NCBI RefSeq assembly: GCF_003946885.1
Contig: NZ_RWKQ01000034.1
Coordinates: forward strand, 239 to 48,557
Direction of reading: 5' to 3'
Origin: Specibacter cremeus
Lineage (GTDB): Bacteria > Actinomycetota > Actinomycetes > Actinomycetales > Micrococcaceae
Length of the DNA: 48,319 nt
Shown here: positions 32,623 through 41,285 of the stretch, one piece after another
How positions within the stretch are numbered: the first letter of the stretch is position 1
Layout of the letters: every line of letters starts with the position of its first letter
Notes under the pieces: generated by a model
The model's database searches: none
The model's input: only the letters and a program-made list of their open reading frames with translations
What the model was told of the DNA's origin: nothing
Position numbers and translations under genes: made by a program

Positions 32623-34191
32623 ATGGAAACGACAGTCATGATCGAACGGTCCACGCGCAAGTGGTGGGCCCTCGGCGCCCTCAGCCTGGCCGTGATGGCG
32701 GTCAGCCTGGATTCCACGGTGCTCAGTGTCGCGCTGCCCACGCTGGCCGGCGTCTTCCACGCCACCGAACCCGACCTGCAATGGTTCACGGCCGGGTACC
32801 TGCTGGTCCTGGCCGCCGCCATGCTGCCGATCGGGTTGATCGGCGACCGCTTTGGGCGCAAGCGGCTGCTGATGGTCGCCCTCGTCCTGTTCGGCGCCGG
32901 GTCGGCGGCCTGTGCCTTCTCGACGACGTCGCTGGAGTTCATCGCGGCGCGGATGTTCCTGGGCCTGGCCGGCGCGGGGATCGTGGTCATGGTCCTGGCG
33001 GCCTTGACGGTCCTGTTCGACGACGCCGCGCGGCCCAGGGCGGTGGGCATCTGGGCTGCGGCGAACTTCCTGGCGCTGCCGATCGGGCCCATTCTGGGCG
33101 GCTGGCTGCTGACCAATGTCTGGTGGGGCTGGGTCTTCCTGGTGAACGTGCCGGTGGCGTTGGTGGGCATGCTGGTCGCGGGGGCGCTGGTGCCGGAATC
33201 CCGCGCCGCGCAACGCCCGGGCCTGGACCCGGCCGGCGTCGCCTTGTCCGTGGCGGGGCTGGCCGTGGCCGTGTACGGGTTCATCCGGGCCGGCCAGGAC
33301 GGCTGGACCGACCCGGGCGCCTGGGTGGCCATCGTCGTCGGGGCGGCCCTGTTGGCCGGCCTGTTCCTGGTGGAGCGCCGCATCGGCGGACGCCCCGGCG
33401 GCAGTCCGCTGGTGGACGTTGCCCTGTTCTCCGAGCCGTCCTTCACCTGGGGTGTGATCCTGGCGGCCGTGGCCGGGCTGGCCATGATCGGAACGCTGTT
33501 CACCATGCCGCAATACTTCCAAGGCGTGCTCGGCGCCGACGCCCTCGGCTCCGGCCTGCGGCTGCTGCCGCTGGTGGCCGGCCTGGTGGCGGGGACGCTG
33601 GGCGCCTCCGTCGCGGCCCGGGCCGTGGGTGCGAAGGCGGCCACCGCCGCCGGCTTCGCGCTGCTCGGCCTGGGCGCGGGGATCGGCACCCTGACCACCG
33701 TGGCATCCGCCGACTGGTTCCTGGGCCTGTGGCTGGGGCTCGTCGGCGCCGGGATGGGGCTGGTGATGGTCACGGCCAGCACGGCGGCGCTCTCCCGGCT
33801 GGACGAGGACCGCAGCGGGGTCGGCTCGGCCGTGCTGCAGTCGGCCAGCAAGGTCGGTGCGCCGCTGGGCGCCGCCGTGCTGGGCAGCGTGCTGCACGCG
33901 TACTATGTGGCCGGGCTGGCCGGTCAGGGGCTGCCGCCGGCGATTGCCGCGGCGGCCCGGCACAGCGTGTTCGCCGGCGTGGCCCTGGCCGCCCGGGCGC
34001 GGCCGGCCGACGTCGCGGCCGTGCGCGAAGCCTTCGTGGGCGGTATTTCGGCGGCCCTGTGGGTCTCGGTGGCGATCTGTGGTGGTGGGTTCGTGTTGGC
34101 CTTGGTGTTCATGCCGCGGGGCGGCGCCGGCCGCGATAGGCTCGGAAAAGCCGACGGGAAGGAGCCCAAACTTGTCAGCGGAGACGCATAA
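32623..34191 (+). CDS. DHA2-type MFS efflux transporter (14 TM)
   Basis: A 522-residue drug:H+ antiporter-2 family membrane protein (EmrB/QacA relatives). Family signatures are SLDSTVLSVALPTL in helix 1, QWFTAGYLLVLAA, IGDRFGRKRLLM in loop 2-3 and GPILGGWLLTNVWWGWVFLVNVPVAL in helix 5. It probably exports toxic organic compounds. ATG 32623 is chosen over ATG 32605 because GGAGGTG lies nine bases before it. Its 3' end overlaps the TetR gene by 20 bases, forming an efflux/repressor operon set into the trmD-rplS junction. Confidence 0.93.
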   Translation: METTVMIERSTRKWWALGALSLAVMAVSLDSTVLSVALPTLAGVFHATEPDLQWFTAGYLLVLAAAMLPIGLIGDRFGRKRLLMVALVLFGAGSAACAFSTTSLEFIAARMFLGLAGAGIVVMVLAALTVLFDDAARPRAVGIWAAANFLALPIGPILGGWLLTNVWWGWVFLVNVPVALVGMLVAGALVPESRAAQRPGLDPAGVALSVAGLAVAVYGFIRAGQDGWTDPGAWVAIVVGAALLAGLFLVERRIGGRPGGSPLVDVALFSEPSFTWGVILAAVAGLAMIGTLFTMPQYFQGVLGADALGSGLRLLPLVAGLVAGTLGASVAARAVGAKAATAAGFALLGLGAGIGTLTTVASADWFLGLWLGLVGAGMGLVMVTASTAALSRLDEDRSGVGSAVLQSASKVGAPLGAAVLGSVLHAYYVAGLAGQGLPPAIAAAARHSVFAGVALAARARPADVAAVREAFVGGISAALWVSVAICGGGFVLALVFMPRGGAGRDRLGKADGKEPKLVSGDA

Positions 34192-34774
34192 ACCGACGGG
34201 TGGGCTGCGCGAACGAAAACGTGCCAAAATGCGGAGGGAGATCCAGGCGCAGGCCCTGCAACTGTTTCGGGACCAGGGCTATGACGCCACCACCGTGGAA
34301 CAGGTCGCCGCCGCGTCACTGGTGTCGGAGAGCACCCTGTACCGGCACTTTCCCACCAAGGCGGACCTGGTGCTGCAGGACGACATGGATCCCCTGATCG
34401 ATGCCGCCTTTGCCGCGCAACCGCCCGAACTCAATGCCGTGGAGGCCATCGTGGGGGCGATGCGCGAGGTCCTGGGGCACGTCTCGGGGGCGGAGGCGGC
34501 CGGTATGCGCGAGCGGATGAACCTGTTGTGGACGGTGCCGGAATTGCGGGCCACCGCCTTGGACCAGCTGGTTCAAGGCATCGAGCAGGTGGCCGCCCTG
34601 GCGGCGGCCCGCACCGGCCGGACCGTGGACGACCCCCAGATCCGTGCCCTCGCCGGCGCCGTGGTGGGGGCCGCCATGGCGGCGCTGCTCAGCGCCGTGG
34701 GTGATCCGGGGGCCGACCTGGTCGGGCTGGTCGCCGAGTACCTCGACCACATCGAGGCGGCCCTGCGGCTCTGA
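34172..34774 (+). CDS. TetR family transcriptional regulator
   Basis: A 200-residue repressor. The N-terminal helix-turn-helix is ALQLFRDQGYDATTVEQVAAASLVSESTLYRHFPTK in outline (residues about 29-64), the classic TetR pattern. The C-terminal ligand domain is Ala/Leu-rich. TTG 34172 is chosen because AAGGAG lies eight bases upstream; it overlaps the end of the efflux gene by 20 bases. It most likely represses the efflux operon, with the palindrome at 32588-32599 as the candidate operator. Confidence 0.92.
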   Translation: MSAETHKPTGGLRERKRAKMRREIQAQALQLFRDQGYDATTVEQVAAASLVSESTLYRHFPTKADLVLQDDMDPLIDAAFAAQPPELNAVEAIVGAMREVLGHVSGAEAAGMRERMNLLWTVPELRATALDQLVQGIEQVAALAAARTGRTVDDPQIRALAGAVVGAAMAALLSAVGDPGADLVGLVAEYLDHIEAALRL

Positions 34775-34812
34775 GACGATGACGGAATTCGTCGCCGGGG
34801 CACGCCATGTGG

Positions 34813-35005
34813 CAAAATGGGGTGCAGTGCCCGCTGGGCGCGTTCCTGCCACAGGGGGAGCGTCCGCCAACAGTCCGGCACACCGGCAAACCATCCACGG
34901 CGCAGCCGGTCAACCATGCTTCGACGCCCGGGTCGGGCCCGCAAGGGCGCCCGGTGCGCCGCAACACAACGCGAGCGACCTGTGGCGTTTGCCAGGAGAG
35001 AGAAC
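34813..35005 (+). promoter_or_regulatory. rplS promoter and leader
   Basis: A -10-like CAAAAT (34813-34818, in TGGCAAAATGG) lies after the TetR gene. It would give a leader of roughly 185 bases with several GC-rich hairpins (for example GCCGG/CCGGC-type pairs around 34880-34915) and AGGAGAG just before rplS. Autogenous leaders are known for some rplS genes elsewhere, but I cannot assign this to a known class. Confidence 0.45.
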
Positions 35006-35365
35006 ATGCATATTCTCGATTCCGTTGACGCAGCCAGCCTGCGCAGCGACATCCCCGCCTTCCGCGCCGGCGACACCCTCAACGTGCACGTGAACATCAT
35101 TGAAGGCACCCGCTCCCGCGTGCAGGTCTTCAAGGGCTTCGTGCTGCGCCGCCAGGGCGACGGCGTCCGCGAGACGTTCACGGTCCGCAAGATCTCCTTC
35201 GGTGTCGGCGTGGAGCGTACCTTCCCGGTGCACTCCCCGGTCATCGACAAGATCGAGGTCGTCACCCGTGGCGACGTGCGCCGCGCCAAGCTGTACTACA
35301 TGCGCGACCTGCGCGGCAAGGCCGCCAAGATCAAGGAAAAGCGCGAGAACACGTCCGCCAAGTAA
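35006..35365 (+). CDS. rplS: 50S ribosomal protein L19 (bL19)
   Basis: A 119-residue large-subunit protein at the 30S-50S interface. The core [51 protein letters not shown] and [19 protein letters not shown] match the bL19 family. ATG 35006 follows AGGAGAG. Signal peptidase genes follow at a spacing of 14 bases, as in other actinobacteria. Confidence 0.97.
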   Translation: MHILDSVDAASLRSDIPAFRAGDTLNVHVNIIEGTRSRVQVFKGFVLRRQGDGVRETFTVRKISFGVGVERTFPVHSPVIDKIEVVTRGDVRRAKLYYMRDLRGKAAKIKEKRENTSAK

Positions 35366-35379
35366 CGGGCGAAAGCGCT

Positions 35380-36024
35380 TTGACCGAAGCGAAACGCCGG
35401 CCCGGGAAACCGGGCTGGCGTTTTGTCATTGTGGCCGTCGTCGCGTTCGTGCTGGCCCTTTCGCTGGTGCGCAACACGTGGGTGGACGTCTACTCGATCC
35501 CGTCCGCGTCGATGGAGCCGCTGCTGGTCGTCGGCGACCGGGTGCTGGTCTCCCGCACCGCGTTCGCGGGCGCCGGCGTCCGGCGCGGCGACGTCGTGGT
35601 CTTCGACGGGCGCGGCTCGTTCACGCCGCCGGCCTCCGGGCGCGGCCCCGTCGCGGACGCCCTGGTCGCGGCCGGGCAGTGGCTGGGTGTGGTGGCGAAC
35701 AACGACATCTACGTCAAGCGCGTGCTCGGCGTGGCCGGGGACACCGTGAAATGCTGCACCGCCGCCGGCCAGCTGGAGGTCAACGGCGTCCCGATCACCG
35801 AACCGTACCTGTACCCGCACGACGCGCCCAGCGAGCTGCGGTTCGAGGTGCGCGTTCCGGACGGTAAGTTATGGCTCATGGGCGATCACCGTGCCGTCTC
35901 CGCCGACTCCCGCGACCTGCTGGGCGCCCCGGGCGGCGGCCTGGTGGACGTGGACCGCGTCATCGGCCGGCCGGTGCAGGTGCTCTGGCCGCCGGCCCGG
36001 ATCCAGTCCTTTCCGGCCCGCTAG
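35380..36024 (+). CDS. lepB: Signal peptidase I, first copy
   Basis: A 214-residue type I signal peptidase that cleaves signal peptides outside the membrane. One N-terminal membrane helix (WRFVIVAVVAFVLALSLV) is followed by the catalytic Ser in YSIPSASMEPLLVVGD, the catalytic Lys in DIYVKRVLGVAGDTV and the late motif LMGDHRAVSADSRDL. The start is TTG 35380, after GAAAG. Box E reads SADSRD, slightly unlike the second copy's DSLDSRY. It is the first of two tandem peptidases. Confidence 0.92.
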   Translation: MTEAKRRPGKPGWRFVIVAVVAFVLALSLVRNTWVDVYSIPSASMEPLLVVGDRVLVSRTAFAGAGVRRGDVVVFDGRGSFTPPASGRGPVADALVAAGQWLGVVANNDIYVKRVLGVAGDTVKCCTAAGQLEVNGVPITEPYLYPHDAPSELRFEVRVPDGKLWLMGDHRAVSADSRDLLGAPGGGLVDVDRVIGRPVQVLWPPARIQSFPAR

Positions 36025-36070
36025 GCGCCGCACGCCCGGCAAGAACCAACCCCAAGGAAAGCAGCGATTG

Positions 36071-36982
36071 ATGCAGCAGAACCCGCCCGGCACGCCGGGA
36101 GAGCCGGAGTACGACGGCGATGCTGCCGCCGGCCGGGAGCGCGACGCCGGCTCCGGCGTAGTGCACGATGGCGCAGCCGACGCCGGGCACGGTTCAGGGC
36201 ATGCTTCAGGGCATGGTCCAGGGCACGGCTCAGGGCACGGCTCAGGGCACGGCTCAGGGCACGGCCAACACAGTGCGGGCAAACGCGGTGCCGGCAAGCC
36301 GTCGGGTCCCCGGGGCGTGGCATTGTCGTGGCTGAAGGAGATCGGCACGATCGTCGTCATCGCGCTGCTGTTGTCGTTCCTGATCAAGACGTTCCTGTTC
36401 CGTGCGTTCTTCATCCCGTCCGGGTCCATGGAGAACACCCTGCAGGTTGATGACCGGATCTTCGTGAACCTGCTGGTGCCGTCCCCGATGGCGCTCAAGC
36501 GCGGCGACGTCGTCGTGTTCAAGGACACCCAGGGCTGGCTGCCGGCCACGGCGCCCGTGGACAAGGGGCCGTTCGGCTGGGTCGGCGACGCGCTCACGTT
36601 CGTGGGCCTGGCGCCGGACGAGTCCCAGCAACATCTGATCAAGCGCGTCATCGGGCTGCCCGGCGACCACGTCGTGTGCTGTGATGCCGCCGGGAAGCTG
36701 ACCATCAACGGCGCGCCCATCACCGAGCCGTATGTGTTCGCGGGCGCGGCGCCGTCCGCCACGCCGTTCGACGTCGTCGTCCCGGCCGGCGAGGTGTGGG
36801 TCATGGGCGACCACCGCAACGATTCCCTGGACTCCCGCTACCACCAGGACCAGCCGGGCAAGGGGTTCGTGCCGATCTCCGACATCGAGGGCCGGGCCAC
36901 CGTCATCGCCTGGCCGGTGACGCGCTGGGCGATCCTGGGCGACTACCCGCAGGTCTTCGCCGGCGTCCCGGCGGCCCGCTGA
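36071..36982 (+). CDS. lepB: Signal peptidase I, second copy, with Gly-His-Gly-Ser repeat tail
   Basis: A 303-residue type I signal peptidase. Residues about 1-90 are a hydrophilic cytoplasmic tail holding seven Gly-His-x-x units (39-66). The membrane helix IGTIVVIALLLSFLIKTFLF then leads into the catalytic Ser in FIPSGSMENTLQVDD, the catalytic Lys in HLIKRVIGLPGDHV and the motif VMGDHRNDSLDSRYH. ATG 36071 has AGGAAAG upstream. The stop overlaps the ATG of rnhB. The His-rich tail may bind metal or simply be a tandem-repeat expansion. Confidence 0.93.
   Translation: MQQNPPGTPGEPEYDGDAAAGRERDAGSGVVHDGAADAGHGSGHASGHGPGHGSGHGSGHGSGHGQHSAGKRGAGKPSGPRGVALSWLKEIGTIVVIALLLSFLIKTFLFRAFFIPSGSMENTLQVDDRIFVNLLVPSPMALKRGDVVVFKDTQGWLPATAPVDKGPFGWVGDALTFVGLAPDESQQHLIKRVIGLPGDHVVCCDAAGKLTINGAPITEPYVFAGAAPSATPFDVVVPAGEVWVMGDHRNDSLDSRYHQDQPGKGFVPISDIEGRATVIAWPVTRWAILGDYPQVFAGVPAAR
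36185..36268 (+). repeat. Seven 12-bp tandem units in the second signal peptidase gene
   Basis: Units of GGGCACGGCTCA or variants run from 36185 to 36268, in frame, encoding GHGS, GHAS, GHGP, GHGS, GHGS, GHGS, GHGQ. The middle copies are identical at the DNA level, which suggests recent expansion and possible length variation between strains. Confidence 0.9.
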
Positions 36983-37647
36983 TGCCCGCCGCCGCGCCCA
37001 CGCTCGACTTCGAGCGGGAACTCGCCGGGCAGGGGTACGCCCTCGTGGCCGGCTGCGACGAGGTCGGCCGTGGCGCGCTGGCGGGGCCCGTGAGCGTCGG
37101 GCTCGTGGTGGTTGCCGCCGGCCAGGAGCTGCTGGCCGGGGTGAAGGACAGCAAATTGTTGCGGGAGCCGGCTCGGCAGGCGCTGGTCCCCGTGATCCGG
37201 GACTGGGCCGTGGCCAGCGCGGTCGGGCACGCGTCGGCCGCCGAGATCGACGCCGTGGGTCTCGTGGCCGCGCTCCGGCGCGCCGGCGTGCGCGCCCTGG
37301 ACGCCGTGGCCGCCGAAGTGTTGCCGGGCGTCGTCATCCTCGACGGGAACCAGGACTGGCTGTCGGTCCCGGTGCAGCCCGAGCTGATGTTCGGCGGGGC
37401 CGCCGGTGGTGCCGACGTGCCGGTGCGCACGCGCATCAAGGCGGACCTGACGTGCCTGTCGGTGGCGGCGGCCAGCGTGCTGGCGAAGGTGGAGCGGGAC
37501 TCGATCCTGGCGGGGCTGGCCGTCTCGCACCCGGAATTCGGCTGGGACGTGAACAAGGGTTACGCCACGGCCGCGCACCGGGCCGCGATCGCCGCGCACG
37601 GCGCCACGGAGTTCCACCGCCGAACCTGGCGCCTCACCGCCGGGTGA
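36982..37647 (+). CDS. rnhB: Ribonuclease HII
   Basis: A 221-residue RNase HII that removes ribonucleotides from DNA. The metal-binding Asp26-Glu27 occur in GCDEVGRGALAGPV, and VKDSKLL follows. The later acidic residues lie in VILDGNQDWL and IKADLTCLSVAAASVLAKVERD. The C-terminus GWDVNKGYATAAHRAAI is typical. ATG 36982 shares a base with the lepB stop (TGATG), so the genes are coupled. Confidence 0.95.
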   Translation: MPAAAPTLDFERELAGQGYALVAGCDEVGRGALAGPVSVGLVVVAAGQELLAGVKDSKLLREPARQALVPVIRDWAVASAVGHASAAEIDAVGLVAALRRAGVRALDAVAAEVLPGVVILDGNQDWLSVPVQPELMFGGAAGGADVPVRTRIKADLTCLSVAAASVLAKVERDSILAGLAVSHPEFGWDVNKGYATAAHRAAIAAHGATEFHRRTWRLTAG

Positions 37648-37672
37648 GTGGGCGCCCGGCGCCGCCGTGGGG

Positions 37673-37678
37673 GATGAT
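37673..37678 (+). promoter_or_regulatory. Putative -10 for leaderless DUF2469 mRNA
   Basis: GATGAT, six bases (GGAACC), then ATG 37685; no Shine-Dalgarno. It allows transcription independent of rnhB. Confidence 0.45.
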
Positions 37679-37684
37679 GGAACC

Positions 37685-38017
37685 ATGAGTGCCGAGGACC
37701 TGGAAAACTATGAAACGGACATGGAGCTGCAGCTCTACCGCGAGTACCGCGACGTGGTCAACCTGTTCACCTATGTCGTTGAGACGGAGCGCCGTTTCTA
37801 CCTGGCCAACCATGTGGACCTGACGGCCCGTTCCGCCGACGGCGAGGTGTACTTCGACCTGACGCTGCAGGACGCCTGGGTGTGGGACGTGTACCGCACG
37901 GCGCGCTTCGTGAAGAACGTGCGGGTGATCACGTTCAAGGATGTCAATGTCGAGGAACTTGTGAAGACCGACGACCTGCAGATCCCCAAGGATGGGCACC
38001 TGGGGCCGTTGGGCTAG
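37685..38017 (+). CDS. DUF2469 family protein
   Basis: A 110-residue conserved actinobacterial protein of unknown function, almost always next to rnhB and yraN. It is acidic, starts MSAEDLENYETDMELQLYRE and has the conserved VVETERRFYLAN and LTLQDAWVWDVYRTARFVK. There is no signal or membrane segment. ATG 37685 fits the family and the leaderless promoter; an upstream in-frame ATG 18 bases earlier overlaps that promoter. Confidence 0.9.
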   Translation: MSAEDLENYETDMELQLYREYRDVVNLFTYVVETERRFYLANHVDLTARSADGEVYFDLTLQDAWVWDVYRTARFVKNVRVITFKDVNVEELVKTDDLQIPKDGHLGPLG

Positions 38018-38089
38018 ACTCCTCCACAGCCACCGCCACACCCTGCGCCGTCCACAGGGTGCGTCCCGGCACTGGTGCCCCCGCCCGGA

Positions 38090-38111
38090 CTCCGCGACGC
38101 TGGTCGCGGAG
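38090..38111 (+). promoter_or_regulatory. Hairpin masking the yraN ribosome site
   Basis: CTCCGCGAC (38090-38098) pairs with GTCGCGGAG (38103-38111). The second arm overlaps GGAGGA, the ribosome site six bases before ATG 38118, so it could limit yraN translation. Confidence 0.55.
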
Positions 38112-38117
38112 GAACAG

Positions 38118-38474
38118 ATGAAACCAAAGGACGAGTTGGGCCGGCGCGGCGAAATGCTCGCCGCCGACTACCTGGAAGACCGCGGCATCCGCGTCATCGA
38201 CAGCAACTGGCGCTGCCCGCGTGGGGAAATCGACATCGTGGCCGTCGACGGAAGCGATCTCGTCGTCATCGAGGTCAAGACCCGCCGCTCACGCAACTTC
38301 GGCGACCCGCTCGAGGCCGTCACGAGGGCCAAGCTGGCGCGGCTGAAGACGCTGGCCGTCATGTGGGCCCACGAGCACGGCCGCGGCCTGGGCGCCCTGC
38401 GCATTGACGTGTTGGGGATCATCGACGACGGCCGGTCGGAGCCCGACATCGCGCACCTCAAGGGGGTGTATTGA
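38118..38474 (+). CDS. yraN: YraN family (UPF0102) nuclease-fold protein
   Basis: A 118-residue protein with the restriction-endonuclease-like YraN fold. Motifs are LGRRGEMLAADYLEDRG, NWRCPRGEIDIVAVDG (Glu-x-Asp metal site) and VVIEVKTRRS (E-x-K). It is associated with DNA processing genes comM and dprA and probably acts on DNA, though the reaction is unproven. ATG 38118 follows GGAGGA. Its end overlaps the comM start. Confidence 0.9.
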   Translation: MKPKDELGRRGEMLAADYLEDRGIRVIDSNWRCPRGEIDIVAVDGSDLVVIEVKTRRSRNFGDPLEAVTRAKLARLKTLAVMWAHEHGRGLGALRIDVLGIIDDGRSEPDIAHLKGVY

Positions 38475-40018
38475 CCGTGGGCATGGGCCGGGCCCTGGCC
38501 GTGGCGCTTGTCGGCCTGAACGGCCACGTCGTCGAGGTCGAGGCGGACATCGGCCAGACGTTGCCGGCGTTCGTCCTGCTCGGGCTGCCCGATGCGTCGT
38601 TGAACGAGGCCAAGGACCGGATCCGGTCTGCGGCGCAGAACTCCGGCATCCCGCTGAGCCGGCGCAAGATCACCGTGAACCTGATCCCGGCGTCGCTGCC
38701 GAAGAAGGGTTCGGCGTTCGATCTGGCCATCGTCATGGCGACGCTCAATGCCGCCGGAGATGTCCGCGGCACGGGACAGACCGTGTTCATCGCCGAGCTG
38801 GGCCTGGACGGGCGGCTGCGGCCCGTGCGCGGCATCCTGCCGGCCGTGCTTGCGGGCCTGCGGGCGGGACGCCGGGACTTCGTCGTGGCGGCCGGGAACC
38901 TGGCCGAGGCCCGGCTGGTCGGCGGCGCCCGGGTGCGCGGCTACGAGTCGCTGGCCCAGGCCGTGCTGGACTATGGGGCCGACCCGCAGGATCTGGTGTT
39001 CGCGGAACCGGCGGCCATTCAGACGCCCAACGATGCCGCCGGCCCGGGCGCCGGGGAGGCGGCGGACCTGCGGGACGTGGCCGGGCAGCCGGAGGCGCGT
39101 CTGGCCCTGGAGATTGCCGCCGCGGGCGGCCACCACCTGCTCATGGTCGGCCCGCCGGGCTCGGGCAAGACCATGCTGGCCGACCGGTTGCCGGGGCTGT
39201 TGCCCGACCTTGACGACGGGGAGGCCATGGAGGTCACGGCCGTCCATTCGCTCGACGGACCGCACACCGGCATCGCCGCGTTGATGCACCGCCCGCCGTA
39301 CGAACGTCCGCACCACACCGCCTCGACGGCGTCGATCATCGGGGGCGGCACGGGTGTGCCCCGTCCCGGGGCGGCCTCCCGGGCGCACCGTGGCGTCTTG
39401 TTCCTGGACGAGGCGCCGGAGTTCGATCGCCGGGTCCTCGATGCGCTGCGGCAGCCGCTTGAAAGCGGTGAGCTGGTCCTGCACCGGTCGGCCGGCACGG
39501 CCGCCTACCCGGCGCGCTTCCAGCTCGTGCTGGCCGCCAACCCGTGCCCGTGTGGGAAGGCCGGCGGCAAGGGCACCGAGTGTAGCTGCACGCCCATGGC
39601 GCGGCGCCGATACTTCGGCCGGTTGTCCGGGCCGCTGCTGGATCGCGTCGACATCCAGCTGCAGGTCCACCGGGTCTCTCTGCCGGACCTGTCGTCCACG
39701 GAGCCGCGCGAATCCAGTGTGGACGTGGCGGCCCGGGTGCGGCGGGCCCGGGACCGCCAGGCGGCGCGGCTGCGACCCTTCGGGCTGGTGCGCAACGCCG
39801 ACGTCACGGGCAACCTGCTGCGCGGACCGCTGCAGCTCAAACGCACAGACACGGGCCTGCTGGACCGGGCCATGCAGGCGGGCACGCTGACGGCCCGCGG
39901 CTACGACCGGGTGTTGCGGATCGCCTGGACGGTGGCCGACCTCGCCGATCGGGACAGGCCCGGCGGCGACGACGTGGGGCTGGCCCTGACAATGCGACAG
40001 CGAGGACTGGGACTGTGA
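38471..40018 (+). CDS. comM: ComM/YifB family Mg-chelatase-like ATPase
   Basis: A 515-residue AAA+ protein. The N-terminal Lon-like domain (about 1-180) is followed by Walker A GPPGSGKT near 227-234, Walker B GVLFLDEAPEF and the Cys motif NPCPCG. In competent bacteria ComM is a branch-migration helicase that extends recombination of incoming DNA. TTG 38471 overlaps the yraN stop by four bases; GTG 38477 and ATG 38483 are alternatives. dprA overlaps its end. Confidence 0.93.
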   Translation: MTVGMGRALAVALVGLNGHVVEVEADIGQTLPAFVLLGLPDASLNEAKDRIRSAAQNSGIPLSRRKITVNLIPASLPKKGSAFDLAIVMATLNAAGDVRGTGQTVFIAELGLDGRLRPVRGILPAVLAGLRAGRRDFVVAAGNLAEARLVGGARVRGYESLAQAVLDYGADPQDLVFAEPAAIQTPNDAAGPGAGEAADLRDVAGQPEARLALEIAAAGGHHLLMVGPPGSGKTMLADRLPGLLPDLDDGEAMEVTAVHSLDGPHTGIAALMHRPPYERPHHTASTASIIGGGTGVPRPGAASRAHRGVLFLDEAPEFDRRVLDALRQPLESGELVLHRSAGTAAYPARFQLVLAANPCPCGKAGGKGTECSCTPMARRRYFGRLSGPLLDRVDIQLQVHRVSLPDLSSTEPRESSVDVAARVRRARDRQAARLRPFGLVRNADVTGNLLRGPLQLKRTDTGLLDRAMQAGTLTARGYDRVLRIAWTVADLADRDRPGGDDVGLALTMRQRGLGL

Positions 40019-41223
40019 ACACCTTTGAGACCCCAATCCGGGTGGGCAGTGACGCCCCGCGGATCGCCCGCGCCGCGCTGACCCGCCTGATGGAACCGGC
40101 GGATCTGCCCGGGCTGGCCCTGGTGCGGGCCGCCGGACCCGTCGAGGCGCTGGCGTTCATCCGCGGCTCCGCCGCCGGCAGCCCGGAACTCGAACGTGCC
40201 ATGAGCGCCGTGCTGGCCGATGCCGGGGTGCCCCGCTGGCCCGGACTGGCGGATGCGCTGACCCGGTGGCGGCCCAGGGTGGGTGACCTGGCGCCGGAAC
40301 GGGACCTCGCCATGATCGGGCGGCTGGGCGGCACGCTGCTGATCCCGGAGGACGACGCGTGGCCCGCCGCGCTCGGTGACCTGGAACTTGCCGCGCCCAT
40401 CGCGCTGTGGCTGCGCGGACGGCTGCGGGAGCTGCCACCGCTCGAGCGGTGCGTCGCCGTCGTCGGGTCCCGCGACAGCACCGCCTATGGTGCCAATGTG
40501 GCCGGCGAGGTCGCCCACGGGCTGGTTGGCCGGGGGTTCACGGTCATCAGCGGCGGCGCCTACGGGATCGACGCGCACGCGCACCGGGGGGCGCTCGGCG
40601 GCAATCCCGGCCGGTGGCCGGCGACCGTGGCCATCATGGCCGGCGGTCTGGACCGGTTCTACCCGGCCGGGAATGAGGAACTGCTCCGGGCCGTCGCGGA
40701 TGCCGGGGCGCTCGTGGCCGAGGTGCCGCCGGGCACCAATCCGACCAGGTACCGGTTCCTGCAACGCAACAGGCTGATCGCGGCGTTGGCGGCGGCCACG
40801 GTCGTCGTCGAGGCGCGCTGGCGCTCCGGGGCGCTGAACACCGCCCACCATGCCGATGCGCTGAGCCGTCCGGTGGGTGCCGTCCCCGGCTCGGTGTATT
40901 CGGCGAACTCGGCCGGCTGCCACCGGATCCTGCGTGAGGGATCGGCCGTGTGCGTCACGGACGTCGCCGAGGTCGCCGAGCTGGCCGGGGCCGCGGGCAG
41001 CAACCTGGCCGCCGAGCCGGTGGGCGCCGCCGCACGCCACGACGGGTTGGCCGTCGAGGACCTGCTGCTCATGGACGCGCTGCCCGTGGCGTCGGTGACG
41101 ACACCGCAGAAACTGTGTTCGGTGGCCGGGCTGGGCCTGCCCGCCGTGCTGGCCGGGCTTGGCCGGCTGGAGGTCATGGGACTGGCGGAGCGCGGCGGCG
41201 CCGGCTGGCGGCGGAAGAGGTAA
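40015..41223 (+). CDS. dprA: DNA processing protein DprA
   Basis: A 402-residue DprA/Smf protein, a RecA loader for incoming single-stranded DNA. The Rossmann-like core has VVGSRDSTAYGANVAGEVA, FTVISGGAYGIDAHAHRGAL and the later FLQRNRLIAALAAATVVVEA. The C-terminal 60 residues look like the winged-helix domain (TTPQKLCSVAGLGLPAVL). GTG 40015 overlaps the comM stop (GTGA). Confidence 0.95.
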   Translation: MNTFETPIRVGSDAPRIARAALTRLMEPADLPGLALVRAAGPVEALAFIRGSAAGSPELERAMSAVLADAGVPRWPGLADALTRWRPRVGDLAPERDLAMIGRLGGTLLIPEDDAWPAALGDLELAAPIALWLRGRLRELPPLERCVAVVGSRDSTAYGANVAGEVAHGLVGRGFTVISGGAYGIDAHAHRGALGGNPGRWPATVAIMAGGLDRFYPAGNEELLRAVADAGALVAEVPPGTNPTRYRFLQRNRLIAALAAATVVVEARWRSGALNTAHHADALSRPVGAVPGSVYSANSAGCHRILREGSAVCVTDVAEVAELAGAAGSNLAAEPVGAAARHDGLAVEDLLLMDALPVASVTTPQKLCSVAGLGLPAVLAGLGRLEVMGLAERGGAGWRRKR

Positions 41224-41273
41224 CACTTTGGTGGCGGGCGGCGGGGCAGCTTGCCCGGCCCGCTGTCGCGGCG

Positions 41274-41279
41274 GACAGT
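41274..41279 (+). promoter_or_regulatory. Putative -10 for leaderless xerC mRNA
   Basis: GACAGT, six bases (AGGGGG), then GTG 41286. AGGGGG could also act as a ribosome site, but it touches the start codon, which favours the leaderless reading. Confidence 0.4.
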
Positions 41280-41285
41280 AGGGGG

